A stretch of 6,576 bases of DNA from Dehalococcoidia bacterium. GTDB lineage: Bacteria; Chloroflexota; Dehalococcoidia; Dehalococcoidales; RBG-16-60-22. This document shows, piece by piece, positions 5,180 to 6,576 of this stretch. Made by a program: the position numbers and the translations under genes. Each line of letters starts with the position of its first letter. The first letter of the stretch is position 1. The stretch spans positions 1 through 6,576 of the forward strand of contig JAUWBK010000071.1 in the NCBI GenBank assembly GCA_030605045.1, read 5' to 3'. The notes under the pieces are model-generated. The model saw only the letters and a program-made list of their open reading frames with translations, was not told where the DNA came from and made no database searches.

Positions 5180-5744
5180 AGAAATAGCCTTGGGTGGTTT
5201 CGGGGGACAGGGGGTGCTGTTTATCGGTCGGCTTCTGGCCGAGGCAAGTCTCCTGGAGGGGCATGAGGTTTTGTACGTGCCATCCTACGGAGCGGAGAAG
5301 AGGGGGGGCATGGTCTGGTGCAATGTTACCATCTCCGACGAGAAAATAGGAGCTCTGTTCATCACCAGGCCCACTATCGCTATTGCCATGAACGCGGCTT
5401 CTTTAGCCAAATTTGAACCAGCCATGAAGCCAGATAGCCTGCTAGTTATTAATCAGTCGCTGGTCCCGTCAAAGGTAAGTCGGGAGGACATTGGCGCGGT
5501 CTATGTGCCGGCTAATGATTTGGCGGCGAAGCTGGGGGATAATTCAGTAAGCAATTTAGTCGCCCTGGGTGCTTTGCTGGCTAACCGCCCAGTGGTATCC
5601 ATGTCCAGCATTCTAGCGGTGATGGACAGCATGCTGTCCAAAAATCAAGAGCGTTTTGAAATGAACCAGCGAGCCCTTAATAAGGGCTATGCTTGGGCGC
5701 AAAAAGATTATGCTTCTGTCCAGAAGGTCGAGGGGAGGGGATAA
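5172..5744 (+). CDS. 2-oxoacid:ferredoxin oxidoreductase, gamma subunit
   Basis: A 190-residue subunit of the POR/KOR/VOR gamma type, which stabilises the complex and contributes to CoA binding. It has the family's opening glycine motif GGFGGQGV (8-15), the conserved YGAEKRGG (39-46) and an N-L-V-ALGAL segment (128-135). The start is GTG at 5172, decided by a perfect AAGGAGG at 5159-5165 with 6-nt spacing. Because the ribosome site and start lie inside the end of the TPP-subunit gene, the two are likely translationally coupled at an equal ratio. The gene ends 2 nt before the mutase start. It is variously named vorC, vorG or korC, so no symbol is given. Confidence 0.88.
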   Translation: MHEEIALGGFGGQGVLFIGRLLAEASLLEGHEVLYVPSYGAEKRGGMVWCNVTISDEKIGALFITRPTIAIAMNAASLAKFEPAMKPDSLLVINQSLVPSKVSREDIGAVYVPANDLAAKLGDNSVSNLVALGALLANRPVVSMSSILAVMDSMLSKNQERFEMNQRALNKGYAWAQKDYASVQKVEGRG

Positions 5745-5746
5745 CC

Positions 5747-6576
5747 ATGTTTAGTGATAAGACACCAGATGAGGCACGTCAGGGAATGGAAAGGTGGCAG
5801 GAGGAGGTCAAGAGGTCTACTAATGACTTTCCAGAGAAAAGACGATTCTCCACCATTTCCGATTTAGATATCGACCCGATATATACTCCGGAGAGTATCA
5901 AGGATTTAGACTTTGACGCTAGTATTGGTTATCCCGGCCTCTATCCGTTCACCAGAGGCTGCCAGGCTACTGGTTATCGCGGAAAAGTATGGACATTCCG
6001 CATGTTCTCTGGGCTAGGCACGGCTGAGGATACCAACCAAAGATGGCATCAATTATTAAAAGAAGGCGAAACCGGTTTAAGCACCGCTTTCGATTTTCCC
6101 ACGCTGATGGGATACGACTCTGATTCGCCAAGAGCCACCGCTGAGGTTGGCAAGTGCGGCGTAGTCATTGATACCTTGGCTGATTTGGAAATCCTGACCA
6201 AAAATATTCCTCTAGACAGAGTAACCACTTCGATGACCATTAATCCTCCGGCCAGTGTTCTTTGGGCGATGTACCTAGTCGCCGCGGAAAAGCAGGGAGT
6301 GAGCTGGGACAAAGTGGGGGGGACGATTCAAAATGATATGCTCAAAGAGTTTATTGCCCAAAAAACCTTTATGTGTCCTCCCGAACCCTCCATCAGGCTT
6401 ATCAGTGATACTATTGAATTTGGCACTAAGTATGTTCCCCGGTGGAACACGATAAGCATCAGTGGCTATCATATCCGGGAGGCTGGGGCCACTGCCGTTC
6501 AGGAATTAGCCTTCACCTTGGCTGACGGAATTGCCTACGTGCAGGATGTAATCAAACGGAAGAAACTGGATGTTGA
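5747..6576 (+). CDS. B12-dependent acyl-CoA mutase large subunit, isobutyryl-CoA mutase-like, 3' partial
   Basis: 276 codons are present before the window ends; family large subunits without a B12 domain run to about 550. It belongs to the methylmalonyl-CoA mutase superfamily and is the TIM-barrel substrate chain: GYPGLYPFTRG (61-71), ATGYRG (74-79), GLSTAFDFPTLMGYDSD (110-126), TSMTINPP (161-168), GTIQND (192-197) and the very conserved ISISGYHIREAGATAVQELA (236-255). His242 and Gln195 match catalytic His244 and Gln197 of the Propionibacterium enzyme. The two specificity positions are Phe87 and Gln205, where methylmalonyl-CoA mutase has Tyr89 and Arg207 and isobutyryl-CoA mutase has Phe and Gln. 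So rearrangement of isobutyryl-CoA to butyryl-CoA is the better guess, though automatic annotation would probably say methylmalonyl-CoA mutase. Gln73 replaces the usual pocket Tyr. A strong GGGGAGGGG lies 6 nt before the ATG, in the operon behind VOR. The B12-binding small subunit should lie to the right. Confidence 0.87.
   Translation, partial: MFSDKTPDEARQGMERWQEEVKRSTNDFPEKRRFSTISDLDIDPIYTPESIKDLDFDASIGYPGLYPFTRGCQATGYRGKVWTFRMFSGLGTAEDTNQRWHQLLKEGETGLSTAFDFPTLMGYDSDSPRATAEVGKCGVVIDTLADLEILTKNIPLDRVTTSMTINPPASVLWAMYLVAAEKQGVSWDKVGGTIQNDMLKEFIAQKTFMCPPEPSIRLISDTIEFGTKYVPRWNTISISGYHIREAGATAVQELAFTLADGIAYVQDVIKRKKLDV

Overview
The window looks like part of the chromosome of an anaerobic bacterium with roughly balanced base composition. 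The main evidence is an oxygen-sensitive, ferredoxin-linked 2-oxoacid oxidoreductase operon joined to a B12-dependent acyl-CoA mutase. The style of the genes (MauE/DoxX-type membrane protein, excisionase-like HTH repeats, four-subunit VOR) would fit an anaerobic member of the Chloroflexota such as Dehalococcoidia. That placement is a guess from gene style, not from a search.

Left part (1-1758). A plus-strand gene, cut by the window edge, encodes a protein made of tandem excisionase/MerR-like helix-turn-helix units on a 204-bp repeat. It converges on a minus-strand pair: a 4-TM DoxX/MauE-like membrane protein followed, with an ATGA overlap, by a lipoprotein with two Ig/PKD-like domains. A GC-rich hairpin lies between the converging genes.

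Middle (1759-3022). An AT-rich stretch of about 490 bp has no convincing gene, but holds a 12-bp palindrome and a cluster of hairpins. Next is a minus-strand Lrp/AsnC-family regulator with a strong promoter placed so that its mRNA is probably leaderless. The divergent intergenic region (2717-3022) contains that promoter, a long imperfect dyad, and a strong plus-strand promoter whose -35 box sits inside an inverted repeat.

Right part (3023-6576). A tight plus-strand operon encodes the four parts of a branched-chain 2-oxoacid (2-oxoisovalerate):ferredoxin oxidoreductase: ferredoxin subunit, pyrimidine-domain subunit VorB, TPP-binding subunit, and gamma subunit. It runs directly (2-nt gap) into the large subunit of an acyl-CoA mutase, cut by the right edge. 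The mutase has the substrate-pocket residues of isobutyryl-CoA mutase (Phe and Gln) rather than methylmalonyl-CoA mutase (Tyr and Arg). That fits the VOR product, isobutyryl-CoA. The inferred pathway is 2-oxoisovalerate -> isobutyryl-CoA + reduced ferredoxin -> butyryl-CoA, or the reverse for valine synthesis. The divergent Lrp-type regulator is the natural candidate to control it.
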